DNA from: Roseomonas elaeocarpi | Lineage (GTDB): Bacteria > Pseudomonadota > Alphaproteobacteria > Acetobacterales > Acetobacteraceae | Direction: 5' to 3' | Assembly (NCBI RefSeq): GCF_042433915.1 | Contig: NZ_JBHLUN010000014.1 | Coordinates: 1-64,000, forward strand | Length of the DNA: 64,000 bases | Part shown: positions 52,810-63,760 of the stretch, piece by piece | Numbering within the stretch: the stretch's first letter is position 1 | Layout of the letters: each line of letters starts with the position of its first letter | Program-made: the position numbers and the translations under genes | Notes under the pieces: generated by a model | What the model saw: the letters and a program-made list of their open reading frames with translations, nothing else | Told to the model about the DNA's origin: nothing | The model's database searches: none

Positions 52810-53976
52810 TCAGGGCATGAACACCGCGCGCAGGCAGCTGTCCTTCTTGTTCTTGAACAGGTCGTAGCCTTGCGGCCCCTGTTCCAGCGACATGGGATGG
52901 GTCAGCAGCGGCGACGGGTCCATCTCGCCCCGCTCGATGTGGCCGAACAGGCGCTCGACGTAGCGTTGCCCGTGCTGCTGGCCGGAGCGGATGGTCAGCG
53001 CCTTGTTCACCACCGCCCCCATCGGGAACTTGTCCACGAAAGAGCCGTAAACGCCCATCACCGACACCGTGCCGTCCTTGCGACAGCACTCGATCGCCTG
53101 GCGCAGCGCGGTGATGCGCTCGGTCAACAGAACCTGCTGCTTGGCGAGGTCGTAAAGGTAGGAGGCGGAGTAGTCGTGCGCCTCCATCCCCACGCAGTCG
53201 ATGCAGCGGTCCGGGCCGCGACCGCCGGTCATGGCCATCAGCGCCTCGAACACGTCCACCTTGGAGTAGTCGAGCACCTCGGCCTTGCAGTGCTCCTCGG
53301 CGAGCTGCAGCCGCTCGGGCAGGCGGTCGATGGCGATGACACGGCCGGCACCCAGGATCCAGGCGCTCTGGATCGCCATCAGCCCGACGCCGCCGCATCC
53401 CCATACGGCCACCACGTCGCCACCCTCGATGCCTGCGAGGTCGGCGCCCATGAAGCCGGTCGGGCAGGCATCCGACACGAAGAGCGCCTTCTCGTCCGGA
53501 ATGGCTTCCGGGATCTTGAAGACGTTCACGTCGGCATAGGGCACGCGGATGTAGTCGGCATGACTGCCGGCATAGCCGCCCAGCATGTGCGAGTAGCCGA
53601 TGATGCCCGCCGAGCTGTGGCCCCAGACCTGTTCCGCCATCAGCGGCTTGGGGTTGGAATTGTCGCAGCAGGAAAAGGCCGTGCGCTTGCAGTGCTCGCA
53701 GCCGCCGCAGCCGATGATCGAGATGGCGACCACCCGATCACCCTTGCTCAGCCCCGAAACGCCGCGGCCGGTTTCCACCACCTCGCCCATGAACTCGTGG
53801 CCGATGATGTCGCCGGGCTTCATGGCCGGGATGTAGCCGCCCAGCAGATGCAGGTCGGAGCCGCAGACCGAGGATTTGGTGACGCGGATGATCGCGTCGC
53901 GCGGGTTGACGATCTCGGGGTCGGGCACCGTTTCGACGCGCAGGTCGTTGACGCCGTTCCAGCAAAGGGCACGCAT
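52810..53976 (-). CDS. Zinc-dependent alcohol dehydrogenase (formaldehyde dehydrogenase-like)
   Basis: A 388-residue MDR enzyme. Catalytic Zn: Cys in SSVCGSDLH (about 38), His-Glu in GHEFMGEV (about 60). Structural Zn Cys cluster CGGCEHCKRTAFSC (about 90-103). The Rossmann site is VWGCGGVGLMAIQ (about 192-204). Length and the extra loop resemble glutathione-independent/dependent formaldehyde dehydrogenases. Followed by the HAD gene and preceded by an SRPBCC gene, all on the minus strand. Confidence 0.92.
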   Translation of the reverse strand: MRALCWNGVNDLRVETVPDPEIVNPRDAIIRVTKSSVCGSDLHLLGGYIPAMKPGDIIGHEFMGEVVETGRGVSGLSKGDRVVAISIIGCGGCEHCKRTAFSCCDNSNPKPLMAEQVWGHSSAGIIGYSHMLGGYAGSHADYIRVPYADVNVFKIPEAIPDEKALFVSDACPTGFMGADLAGIEGGDVVAVWGCGGVGLMAIQSAWILGAGRVIAIDRLPERLQLAEEHCKAEVLDYSKVDVFEALMAMTGGRGPDRCIDCVGMEAHDYSASYLYDLAKQQVLLTERITALRQAIECCRKDGTVSVMGVYGSFVDKFPMGAVVNKALTIRSGQQHGQRYVERLFGHIERGEMDPSPLLTHPMSLEQGPQGYDLFKNKKDSCLRAVFMP

Positions 53977-53990
53977 CGGTCGCTTTCTCC

Positions 53991-54764
53991 TCAGGCGCTG
54001 TCGGGCGTGCCGGACGAGCGGTCGGCGGCGCGCAGGACGGGGGTGGGGATCTCGCCGGTTTCCAGCAGCTGCTTCAGCCGGCGCAGGTCGTCATGGGCCT
54101 GCTTGCCCGGCTCCTCGCCCCAGAGCTTCGCCAGGGCGCGGCCGAGCTGTCCGGCCGGAGGCTCGTAGGCGATGGTGGCGCGCACCTCGGTGCCGCGCTC
54201 GCCCGGCGCCTTGAGGAACTCCACCGTGCCGGTGTTTCGCACGTCGGCCCCCTCCTCGGAGCGCCAGGAGATGCTCTCGTTGGGGCGGTCCTCGGTGACC
54301 AGGGCATCCCATTCCACCGGGGGTCCGAAGGGTGCGCGGACCACCCAGTGTGAATGGGTGTCGTCGCGCACGTCGATGCGCTCCACGTGCTCCATAAAGC
54401 CGGGCAGGTTCCGGAAGTCGCGGAAGAAGCGGTACACCTCCTCCACCGGCTTCGCGATCGTGACGCTGCGCGACACCGCCGCGGCGGTTCGCCAGCCCAG
54501 CTTCTCCGCCACCCGGCGCTCGGCCGGCTTGGCGCCGAGGCGGGCGGTGACGGGGCAGTAGCCCCCGACCCCGCGCCCGGCCAGCGCCGCGCCGCCCAGC
54601 GCCAGCGCCGTGCCGCCGAGCCCGCCGCGCCGCAGCCCCGCCACGACCAGCAGGCCGCCGGCGATGCCCGACACCCAGCGTTCCAACCCGCCGACATTCT
54701 GGACGTGGCCTGTGAGAAGGGAGAAATCCTGCCCCTGACCGGCAGGGATCGACCGTTGCGCCAT
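53991..54764 (-). CDS. DUF2892 (YgaP-like) plus SRPBCC fusion protein
   Basis: A 257-residue protein with an N-terminal DUF2892-like segment (about 22-80; VGGLERWVSGIAGGLLVVAG, CPVTARLG) with one or two membrane helices, followed by a SRPBCC/polyketide-cyclase-like domain (about 95-215; VTIAKPVEEVYRFFRDF, NLPGFMEHVERI). Such fusions occur in stress loci beside zinc alcohol dehydrogenases. Ligand unknown. Start ATG 54764. Confidence 0.85.
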   Translation of the reverse strand: MAQRSIPAGQGQDFSLLTGHVQNVGGLERWVSGIAGGLLVVAGLRRGGLGGTALALGGAALAGRGVGGYCPVTARLGAKPAERRVAEKLGWRTAAAVSRSVTIAKPVEEVYRFFRDFRNLPGFMEHVERIDVRDDTHSHWVVRAPFGPPVEWDALVTEDRPNESISWRSEEGADVRNTGTVEFLKAPGERGTEVRATIAYEPPAGQLGRALAKLWGEEPGKQAHDDLRRLKQLLETGEIPTPVLRAADRSSGTPDSA

Positions 54765-55028
54765 GCTGTTCTCAAAGCCTCCGGGTTCGGACCCCGGGTT
54801 CGGCCGGGGAAGCCGGTGTCTATCCGAACGCCGACAGCCGGCGGCGGTTCCCCCAGGACGTTCCGCCTGGGAGTATCGGGCGGAACGTCCGGGGGAGGCT
54901 CTTCAGGAGGGAAGCCGGGTCGTTCCCCGGTGGAAGCAGACACGCGCCGTCGCGGCTGCCCGCCTGGCGGATTCGTGTTGCTTCGTCACACGGCTGCCCC
55001 CACATGGCCGGAGGAAGAGGATCCCGCC

Positions 55029-55592
55029 ATGTTCATCGAAACCGAATCCACGCCGAACCCCGCCACGCTGAAGTTCCTGCCCGGGCAGGACGTGATGGGC
55101 AGCCGCGGCACCGCCGACTTCGCCGAGGCCGAGGGTGCCGAGCGTTCCCCACTGGCCGAGCGGCTGTTCCGCCTCGAAGGCGTGTCGCGCATCTTCCTGG
55201 GCGCCGATTTCGTGACCGTCACCAAGTCCGACGAGGCTGACTGGCAGTCGCTGCGCCCGCAGGTGCTGGGCGCGATCATGGAGCACTTCATGGCCGGCCG
55301 CCCGGTGCTGGCCGAGGCGCTCGATGCCGAGGAAGAAGAGGACACCGATCCCGCCGATGCCGAGGTGGTGGCGCAGATCAAGGACCTGCTCGACACCCGC
55401 GTGCGCCCGGCAGTGGCCGGCGACGGCGGCGACATCGTGTTCCGCGGCTTCCGGGACGGCATCGTGCGGCTGCGGATGCAGGGCGCCTGTTCCGGCTGCC
55501 CGAGCTCCAGCGCCACGCTGAAGCACGGCGTCGAGTCGATGCTGCGCCACTACGTGCCCGAGGTCGTGGCGGTGGAGCAGGTCGAGGCCTGA
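55029..55592 (+). CDS. Nfu-type iron-sulfur cluster carrier
   Basis: A 187-residue protein. N-terminal Nfu domain (about 1-90; MFIETESTPNPATLKFLPG, SRIFLGADFVTVTK) and C-terminal NifU domain (about 110-187) with the Fe-S ligand pair in QGACSGCPSSS (CxxC, about 154-157). Delivers Fe-S clusters to target proteins. ATG 55029; the frame upstream is antisense to the SRPBCC gene. Confidence 0.94.
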   Translation: MFIETESTPNPATLKFLPGQDVMGSRGTADFAEAEGAERSPLAERLFRLEGVSRIFLGADFVTVTKSDEADWQSLRPQVLGAIMEHFMAGRPVLAEALDAEEEEDTDPADAEVVAQIKDLLDTRVRPAVAGDGGDIVFRGFRDGIVRLRMQGACSGCPSSSATLKHGVESMLRHYVPEVVAVEQVEA

Positions 55593-55669
55593 CACAAGCC
55601 ACCGGCGGCGCGCCCCTGATCCGGCGCGCCGTTCCGAGGGTCTGATCCCTCGTTCTCAGCGCGGCGTTC

Positions 55670-56647
55670 TCAGCCTGGCAGCAGAACCGTGCTGCCGGTG
55701 GTGAGGCGGCCTTCCAGCGCCTCGTGCGCCGCGGACGCATCCCGCAGCGGCCAGTGCTGGTTCACGCGGATCTGCACCGCGCCCCCGGCGATGGCCCCGA
55801 ACAGGCTTTCCGCCGTGCGCAGCAGATCTTCCCGCTTGGCAACGTAGGTCGCCAGCGTCGGTCGCGTCAGGAACAGCGATCCCTTGGCCGCCAGCAGCCC
55901 CAGCTCCACTGGCGGCACCGGGCCGGAAGCGTTGCCGTAGCTCACCATGGTGCCCAGCGGCGCCAGGCAGTCGAGCGAGGCGGTAAAGGTGTCGCGCCCG
56001 ACGCTGTCGAACACCACCGGCAGCATGGCGCCGCCGGTGATGGCCTTCACCCGCTCCACCATGTCCTCGTGCGGCAGGATGACCTCCGCCGCGCCGTGCG
56101 CCCGTGCCAGCGCGGCCTTCTCCTCCGTGCCGGCGGTGCCGATCACGGTGCAGCCCAGCGCCCTGGCCCACTGGCACAGGATCAGCCCGACGCCGCCCGC
56201 CGCCGCGTGCACCAGGATGGTCTGGCCGGCCTGCACCGGAAAGGTGCGGTGCAGCAGGTACTGCGCCGTCATGCCCTGCAGCATGGCCGCCGCCGCGACC
56301 TCGTCGGAGATGCTGTCGGGCAGCTTCACCAGCGCTTCCGCCTTGATCACGCGAGCCTCGGCATAGGCGCCCATGGGGCCGGAGGCGTAGGCCACCCGGT
56401 CACCGGGCGCCACGGCGGTCACGCCCTCGCCCACCGCCTCCACCACGCCCGCGGCCTCCAGCCCGATCACCGCGGGAAGGCTGGGTGCCTTGTAGAGGCC
56501 GGTGCGAAAATACACGTCGATGTAGTTCAGCCCCACCGCCTTGTGCCGCACCAGCGCCTCGCCGGGCCGCGGCGAGGGCAGCGGCACCTCCTCCCACAGG
56601 AGCTTGTCGGGGCCGCCATACTCGTGGATGCGGATCGCGTGGTTCAT
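55670..56647 (-). CDS. NADPH:quinone reductase (zeta-crystallin type)
   Basis: A 325-residue zinc-free MDR enzyme. GLNYIDVYFRTGLYK (about 39-53) and ILVHAAAGGVGLILCQWA (about 143-160) are diagnostic for Qor. One-electron reduction of quinones using NADPH. Its start overlaps the ogt stop by four bases (56644-56647), so the two are co-translated. Confidence 0.94.
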   Translation of the reverse strand: MNHAIRIHEYGGPDKLLWEEVPLPSPRPGEALVRHKAVGLNYIDVYFRTGLYKAPSLPAVIGLEAAGVVEAVGEGVTAVAPGDRVAYASGPMGAYAEARVIKAEALVKLPDSISDEVAAAAMLQGMTAQYLLHRTFPVQAGQTILVHAAAGGVGLILCQWARALGCTVIGTAGTEEKAALARAHGAAEVILPHEDMVERVKAITGGAMLPVVFDSVGRDTFTASLDCLAPLGTMVSYGNASGPVPPVELGLLAAKGSLFLTRPTLATYVAKREDLLRTAESLFGAIAGGAVQIRVNQHWPLRDASAAHEALEGRLTTGSTVLLPG

Positions 56648-57165
56648 CGGGCGGGTTCCCCCACAGAGGTGGCGGATGGGTCGTTGGGTGAGGCGGCGGG
56701 TGCGCCGGCGAGGAGACCGGCGGAAGCGGCCTCCAGGCGCAGCAGGAAGCGCTTGGTGCCGCCGCCGCCCTCACCGGAATAGCCGCCGAGCCGGCCGCTG
56801 GCCGCGACCACCCGGTGGCAGGGAATGATGATCGGGATCGGGTTGGCGCCGCAGGCCATGCCGACGGCGCGGGCGGAACTGTTGAGTTGGGCGGCCACCG
56901 CGCCGTAGGTCAGGGTTTCGCCAGGCGGGATCGCCCGCATCACGTCCCAGACACGTCCCTGGAAGGCGGTTCCGTGCGGGCGCAGCGGCAGGTCGAAATC
57001 CACGCGCTTGCCGTCGAACCAGTCGTGCAGCTGCGCGCGGGCTTCGCGCAGCAGCGGCGTCGCGTCCTGGTCACGGCCGCGTCCCCAATCGAGCGCGACC
57101 AGCGCGCCTTCGTCCTCGGACAGGGTGATCTCGCCCAGCGGCGTATGGAGGGTCAGTTGAGGCAT
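56644..57165 (-). CDS. ogt: Methylated-DNA-[protein]-cysteine S-methyltransferase
   Basis: A 173-residue suicide repair enzyme. The active-site motif IIIPCHRVV (Cys about 117) and RAVGMACGANP precede it; GGYSGE follows. It removes methyl groups from O6-methylguanine. The last about 25 residues (Ala/Pro-rich) extend past the usual end. The first gene of the ogt-qor pair. Confidence 0.95.
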   Translation of the reverse strand: MPQLTLHTPLGEITLSEDEGALVALDWGRGRDQDATPLLREARAQLHDWFDGKRVDFDLPLRPHGTAFQGRVWDVMRAIPPGETLTYGAVAAQLNSSARAVGMACGANPIPIIIPCHRVVAASGRLGGYSGEGGGGTKRFLLRLEAASAGLLAGAPAASPNDPSATSVGEPAR

Positions 57166-57254
57166 GTCGGAAGCGGATTGGCTGCTTCCCGCCCCTCGCC
57201 GTCAAGCGTTCGGGAGGTCGCCCCCTCCGGAAAGGCACCCACGGCCCGCTACCG

Positions 57255-57285
57255 TTGACAAAAGCGCCCACCCCCGCGCCATACT
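57255..57285 (+). promoter_or_regulatory. Promoter of the tyrosine leader
   Basis: A perfect -35 TTGACA (57255-57260) and a -10-like CATACT (57280-57285), spacer 19 bases. A start seven bases after the -10 would fall on the A of the leader ATG (57293), giving a leaderless leader transcript. The long spacer is a weakness. Confidence 0.5.
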
Positions 57286-57292
57286 GCCGCCC

Positions 57293-57337
57293 ATGATCAC
57301 CACCCTCGCCGGACTGTATTACGCGCTGCTTCCCTAA
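57293..57337 (+). CDS. Tyr-Tyr leader peptide (14 residues)
   Basis: ATG to TAA encodes MITTLAGLYYALLP with adjacent tyrosine codons TAT TAC at residues 9 and 10. It lies 99 bases before a prephenate dehydrogenase-like gene. Adjacent codons for the pathway product are the signature of a ribosome-mediated attenuator. The length (14) and the promoter at the ATG resemble alphaproteobacterial trpL. Confidence 0.65.
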   Translation: MITTLAGLYYALLP

Positions 57338-57430
57338 GCGGCCTGGTGTGTGATTCTTTCTCCCCAACCGCTGCCTGCCAGCGGTTGCCCCATCCGGTCG
57401 GTGCGCCCGCGGCGCAGCCTCCGCCGGATG
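57325..57430 (+). promoter_or_regulatory. Attenuator-like leader RNA with competing hairpins
   Basis: Region 1 GCTGCTT (57325-57331, just after the Tyr codons) pairs with region 2 AAGCGGC (57336-57342). Region 2 can instead pair with region 3 (AGCGG 57337-57341 with CCGCT 57368-57372). Region 3 AACCGCTG (57366-57373) also pairs with region 4 CAGCGGTT (57379-57386). A further stem CATCCGG/CCGGATG (57391-57397, 57424-57430), containing TGCGCC/GGCGCA, ends six bases before the next gene. No T-run follows the 3:4 stem. Confidence 0.55.
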
Positions 57431-57435
57431 CTCAC

Positions 57436-58223
57436 ATGACCTTTCCCTCCTCCCTCCACGCCCTGCCCCCGACGGTCGGCCTGATCGGCTTCGGCGCCTT
57501 CGGCCGGCTGATCGCGCGGTACCTGCAGCCGCATGCCCCGCTGCTCGCCTTCGATCCCCTGCTGCCCCAGGCGGGCGAACGGGACGGCGTTCGCCTCGCG
57601 ACGCTGGCCGGGGCGGCGGCCTGCCCGGTGGTGATCCTGGCCATGCCGGTGGAGCGGCTGCGCGAGGTGCTGGAGAGCATCCGCCCGCACCTGCGGCCGG
57701 GCAGCCTCGTGGTGGATGTCGGCTCGGTGAAGCAGCGGCCGGCCGCGCTGCTGCGCGAGTTGCTGCCACTTGGCGTGGAGGCGGTCGGCACGCATCCGCT
57801 CTTCGGACCGCAGAGCGCCGCCGGCGGCATCCGCGGCCTTTCCGTCGCGGTCTGCCCGGTGCGCGGCACCCGGCCGGCGCGTCGCCTGGCGGCGCTGCTG
57901 CGCTCCCGCCTCGGGCTGCGGCCCTTTCTCAGCACGCCCGAGGCGCATGACCGCGAGGCCGCGGTGGTGCAGGGCCTGACGCACCTGATCGCCAAGGTGC
58001 TGGTGCGGATGGAGCCCTTTCCCACCCGCCTGAGCACGCGCTCCTTCGAGCTGATGATGCAGGCGGTGGAGATGGTCCGCCACGACGCGCAGGAGGTCTT
58101 CCTGGCGATCGAGCGCGACAACCCGCATGCCCGCGAGGTGCGCAACCGCTTCCTCGACTTGGTGGCGGCGCTGGGGCGGGAGCTCGACAACCATGCCGAG
58201 CCCGCCCGCCGGGTGACCCTGCC

Positions 58224-58236
<13 letters not shown>
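57436..58236 (+). CDS. Prephenate/arogenate dehydrogenase family protein
   Basis: A 266-residue NAD(P)-dependent protein. GLIGFGAFGRLIARYL (about 15-30) is the nucleotide site; VVDVGSVKQRPAALL (about 94-108), GTHPLFGPQSA (about 118-128) and VQGLTHLIAKVL (about 178-189) are TyrA-family motifs. Converts prephenate or arogenate toward tyrosine. Preceded by a Tyr-Tyr leader. Converges with the DUF255 gene, overlapping its 3' end by 13 bases. Confidence 0.88.
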
Positions 58237-60257
<2,021 letters not shown>

Positions 60258-60478
60258 GGGCCACACCTGGGTTGTCGGAGCCGTAACCGCCGCGCGCCCT
60301 GGACGTTGCGCCGCGTCCGCCACGGGGGCACGTCCAGCTGCCGGAGCCCATGCCCGGTCGTGCCGTTGCGCAACTCCCGTCGCTGGGGCGCCGGACCGGG
60401 GCTGCTTGCCGGACCGGGGAAGCCCGCCCGCCGGAAGCCCTGGACAGAGGCCCCCCGCCGTCGCAACTGCCTGAGGCC

Positions 60479-61798
60479 ATGAGCCATGCCGACACCATCT
60501 TCGCCCTGGCCACCGGCGCCGGCCGCGCCGCCGTGGCGGTTCTGCGCCTGTCCGGCCCGAACTGCGCCGCGGTGATCCGCAGCCTCGCCGGCACGCTCCC
60601 CACACCCCGAATGGCCACGCTGCGGACGCTGCGGCGGGGGGATGGCGCGGCACTGGACCGCGCCCTGGTGCTCTGGTTTCCCGGGCCGCGCTCCTTTACC
60701 GGCGAAGACGCGGCGGAGCTGCACCTCCATGGCGGCCGCGCGGTGATCGCCGCGGTAGGCGAGGCGCTGGCGGCACTGGGCGCCCGCCCGGCCGAGCCCG
60801 GCGAGTTCAGCCGGCGCGCCTTCCTGCACGGCAAGCTCGACCTGACTGAGGCCGAGGGCATCGCCGAGCTGGTGGAGGCCGAGACCGAGGCGCAGCGGCA
60901 ACAGGCGCTGGCGCAGGCGGGCGGGTTGCTGGCCCGGCAGGCTCGGGACTGGGCCGGGCGCCTGACGACCCTGCTGGCGCAGGAAGAAGCGGCCATCGAG
61001 TTCGCCGAGGAGGACCTGCCCTCCAGCCTTGATGGCGAGGTCCGCGCCGGTGCCGCCGCCCTGGCGTGCGAGATCACCGCGGCCCTGGCGGATGGCGGGC
61101 GCGGCGAGCGGCTGCGCGAAGGCCTCGACATCGCCATCCTCGGTGCGCCCAATGCCGGCAAGTCCTCGCTGCTCAACGCCTTGGTGGGGCGGGAGGCTGC
61201 CATCGTGTCCGCCCGCGCCGGCACCACGCGCGACGTGGTGGAAGCCCGTCTCGACATCGCGGGGGTCTCGGTGACGCTGGCCGATACCGCCGGGCTGCGC
61301 GACGGTGCCGACGAGATTGAGGCCGAGGGCATCCGCCGCGCCCATCGCCGCGGCGAGGAGGCCGACGTCGTCCTGGCCCTCTTCGCCGCCGACGCGCCGC
61401 CGGATGGGGAAACGCTGGCGGTCCTCGGCCGGCGCCGCTGCCTGGTGCTGCTCAGCCGCTGCGATCTCGCACCCTCGCCCCTGCCCGCCACCGTGGCGGG
61501 CGAGCCGGCGCTGGCCGTCTCGGCACTGACCGGCCAGGGCCTCGACGCGCTGCGCGCCCGGCTCGAGGAGGAGGTCGCGTCCCGCGCCGGCGGCGGCAGC
61601 CTGCTGACCCGTCCGCGCCACCGTGCCGCGCTGGAAGACACCGCCCGCCACCTCGCCGCGGCGGCGGACGCGCCGGTGCCGGAGCTGGTGTCCGAGGCGC
61701 TGCGTCAGGCCAGCCAGTCGCTCGGCCGGCTGAGCGGTCGCGTCGGGGTGGAGGACGTACTGGACGTGGTGTTCGGCAGCTTCTGCATCGGCAAGTAA
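60479..61798 (+). CDS. mnmE: tRNA uridine-5-carboxymethylaminomethyl modification GTPase
   Basis: A 439-residue GTPase. The N-terminal folate domain starts DTIFALATGAGRAAVAVLRL; G1 GAPNAGKSSLLNAL (about 221-234), G2 GTTRDVVEA, G3 DTAGLRDGADEIE (about 265), and the C-terminal FCIGK. Works with MnmG to modify wobble U34 in tRNAs. Next to mnmG (60-base gap) as in most bacteria. Confidence 0.97.
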   Translation: MSHADTIFALATGAGRAAVAVLRLSGPNCAAVIRSLAGTLPTPRMATLRTLRRGDGAALDRALVLWFPGPRSFTGEDAAELHLHGGRAVIAAVGEALAALGARPAEPGEFSRRAFLHGKLDLTEAEGIAELVEAETEAQRQQALAQAGGLLARQARDWAGRLTTLLAQEEAAIEFAEEDLPSSLDGEVRAGAAALACEITAALADGGRGERLREGLDIAILGAPNAGKSSLLNALVGREAAIVSARAGTTRDVVEARLDIAGVSVTLADTAGLRDGADEIEAEGIRRAHRRGEEADVVLALFAADAPPDGETLAVLGRRRCLVLLSRCDLAPSPLPATVAGEPALAVSALTGQGLDALRARLEEEVASRAGGGSLLTRPRHRAALEDTARHLAAAADAPVPELVSEALRQASQSLGRLSGRVGVEDVLDVVFGSFCIGK

Positions 61799-61858
61799 AG
61801 CCGACCCGCTTATTCCGGGCGCGACCGGCACCCCTGCCTCGCGCTATAGGGCCACCCC

Positions 61859-63760
61859 ATGAACACCACTCCGAACACGACGTCCGGGGGCACGGCTTCC
61901 TGGGACGTGATCGTGGTTGGCGGCGGCCACGCGGGAACCGAGGCCGCCGCCGCCGCCGCCCGCTGCGGCGCCCGCACCCTGCTCGTGACCCATCGCCTCG
62001 ACCGGCTGGGCGAGATGAGCTGCAACCCGGCGATCGGCGGCGTCGGCAAGGGCCACCTGGCGCGCGAGGTCGATGCCTTCGACGGCATCATGGCGCGCGC
62101 CGCCGACGCGGCCGGCATCCACTACAAGCTGCTCAACCGCTCCAAGGGCCCGGCCGTGCGTGGGCCTCGGCTGCAGGCGGACCGGGCGCTGTTCCGCGCC
62201 GCGGTGCAGCGCCTGTTGCAGGAAACCGCGAACCTGACGCTGCGCGCCGCCGCGGTGGAAGGGCTGGAGCGCGATGCCTCCGGCGCCGTGACCGGCGTGA
62301 TCCTGAACGGCGGCGAGCACTTAAGCGCCGGCGCCGTGGTGATCACCGCCGGCACCTTCCTGCGCGGCGAGATCCACACCGGGCCCGAGCGCCAGCCGGC
62401 CGGCCGCGTCGGCGACGCGCCCTCGGTCGGACTGGCGCTGTCGCTGCTGGCGCTGGGCCTGCCGATGGCCCGCCTGAAGACCGGCACGCCGCCGCGCCTC
62501 GACGGCCGCACGATCGACTGGGCCGCGCTGGAACGGCAGGAAGGCGATGCGGAGCCCGAGCCGCTGAGCTGGATGACGGAGGCGGTCACCAACCCGCAGG
62601 TGGCCTGCGGCATCACCGGCACCACGGCCGAAACGCACGCGCTGATCCGCAGCAACCTGCATCACGCGCCGATCCATTCCGGCCAGATCACCGGGCGCGG
62701 GCCGCGCTACTGCCCCTCGATCGAGGACAAGGTCACCCGCTTCGCCGAGCGCGAGCGGCACCAGATCTTCCTGGAACCCGAAGGGCTGGACGATCCCACG
62801 GTCTATCCCAACGGGATCTCCACCTCCCTGCCCGCCGCCCTGCAGCACGAGATGATCCGCACCATCCCCGGGCTGGAGCGCGCGGTGATCCTGCGGCCCG
62901 GCTACGCGGTGGAATACGATCACGTCGACCCCCGCGCGCTGCGCCCGACGCTGGAGGTGAAGACCGTCCCTCGCCTCTTCCTGGCCGGGCAGGTCAACGG
63001 CACCACCGGCTACGAGGAAGCGGCGGCGCAGGGGCTGCTCGCCGGCCTCAACGCCGCGGCACGCGCTTCCGGCTCCGGCGATCGGCTGTTGCTGCGCTCC
63101 GAGGCCTATCTCGGCGTGCTGGTGGATGACCTCACCACCCAGGGCGTGAGCGAGCCTTACCGGATGCTGACGGCGCGTGCCGAGCACCGGCTGTCGCTGC
63201 GCGCCGACAATGCCGGGCTGCGTCTGACCGAGACCGGCATCGGCTGGGGCTGCGTCGGACCGGAGCGCGCGGCACGCCATCGCCGCTTCGCTGAGGCCGT
63301 TCGCGATGCCCTCGCCCGCGCCCAGGCCGAGAGCGCCACGCCGGCCGAGCTCGCGCGCCAGGGCCTGCCGATCAATGAGGATGGCCGCCGCCGCAGCGTG
63401 CTGGAGCTCCTGTCGCTGCCGGAGCTCGACGCCGCAACCGCTTTCCCCTGGCTGCGCGACCTGCCGCGCGATGTCCGGACCCAGCTGGAGGCGGAAGCCC
63501 TCTACGCCCCCTACCTGCGCCGCCAGGAAGCGGAGATGCGCCTCTTGGAGCGGGAAGAGCGGTTGAACATCCCGGCCGATCTCGACTTCAACCTCGTGCC
63601 CGGCTTGTCCACCGAGATGCGCCAGCGCCTGGAACTCGCCCGCCCCGCCACGCTGGGCAGCGCCACCCGCGTTCCCGGCATCACGCCCGCCGGCATCGCG
63701 GCCCTGGCAGGTTATCTCCGCCGCGCCACCTCCCCCAGGCTGGAGAACACCGCAGCATGA
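61859..63760 (+). CDS. mnmG: tRNA uridine-5-carboxymethylaminomethyl modification enzyme
   Basis: A 633-residue FAD enzyme. FAD site IVVGGGHAGTEAAAAAARCG (about 16-35); CNPAIGGVGKGHLAREVDAF (about 56-75) and GTTGYEEAAAQGLLAGLNAA (about 381-400) are MnmG hallmarks. The C-terminal helical domain binds MnmE. The stop overlaps the rsmG start as ATGA (63757-63760). Confidence 0.97.
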   Translation: MNTTPNTTSGGTASWDVIVVGGGHAGTEAAAAAARCGARTLLVTHRLDRLGEMSCNPAIGGVGKGHLAREVDAFDGIMARAADAAGIHYKLLNRSKGPAVRGPRLQADRALFRAAVQRLLQETANLTLRAAAVEGLERDASGAVTGVILNGGEHLSAGAVVITAGTFLRGEIHTGPERQPAGRVGDAPSVGLALSLLALGLPMARLKTGTPPRLDGRTIDWAALERQEGDAEPEPLSWMTEAVTNPQVACGITGTTAETHALIRSNLHHAPIHSGQITGRGPRYCPSIEDKVTRFAERERHQIFLEPEGLDDPTVYPNGISTSLPAALQHEMIRTIPGLERAVILRPGYAVEYDHVDPRALRPTLEVKTVPRLFLAGQVNGTTGYEEAAAQGLLAGLNAAARASGSGDRLLLRSEAYLGVLVDDLTTQGVSEPYRMLTARAEHRLSLRADNAGLRLTETGIGWGCVGPERAARHRRFAEAVRDALARAQAESATPAELARQGLPINEDGRRRSVLELLSLPELDAATAFPWLRDLPRDVRTQLEAEALYAPYLRRQEAEMRLLEREERLNIPADLDFNLVPGLSTEMRQRLELARPATLGSATRVPGITPAGIAALAGYLRRATSPRLENTAA

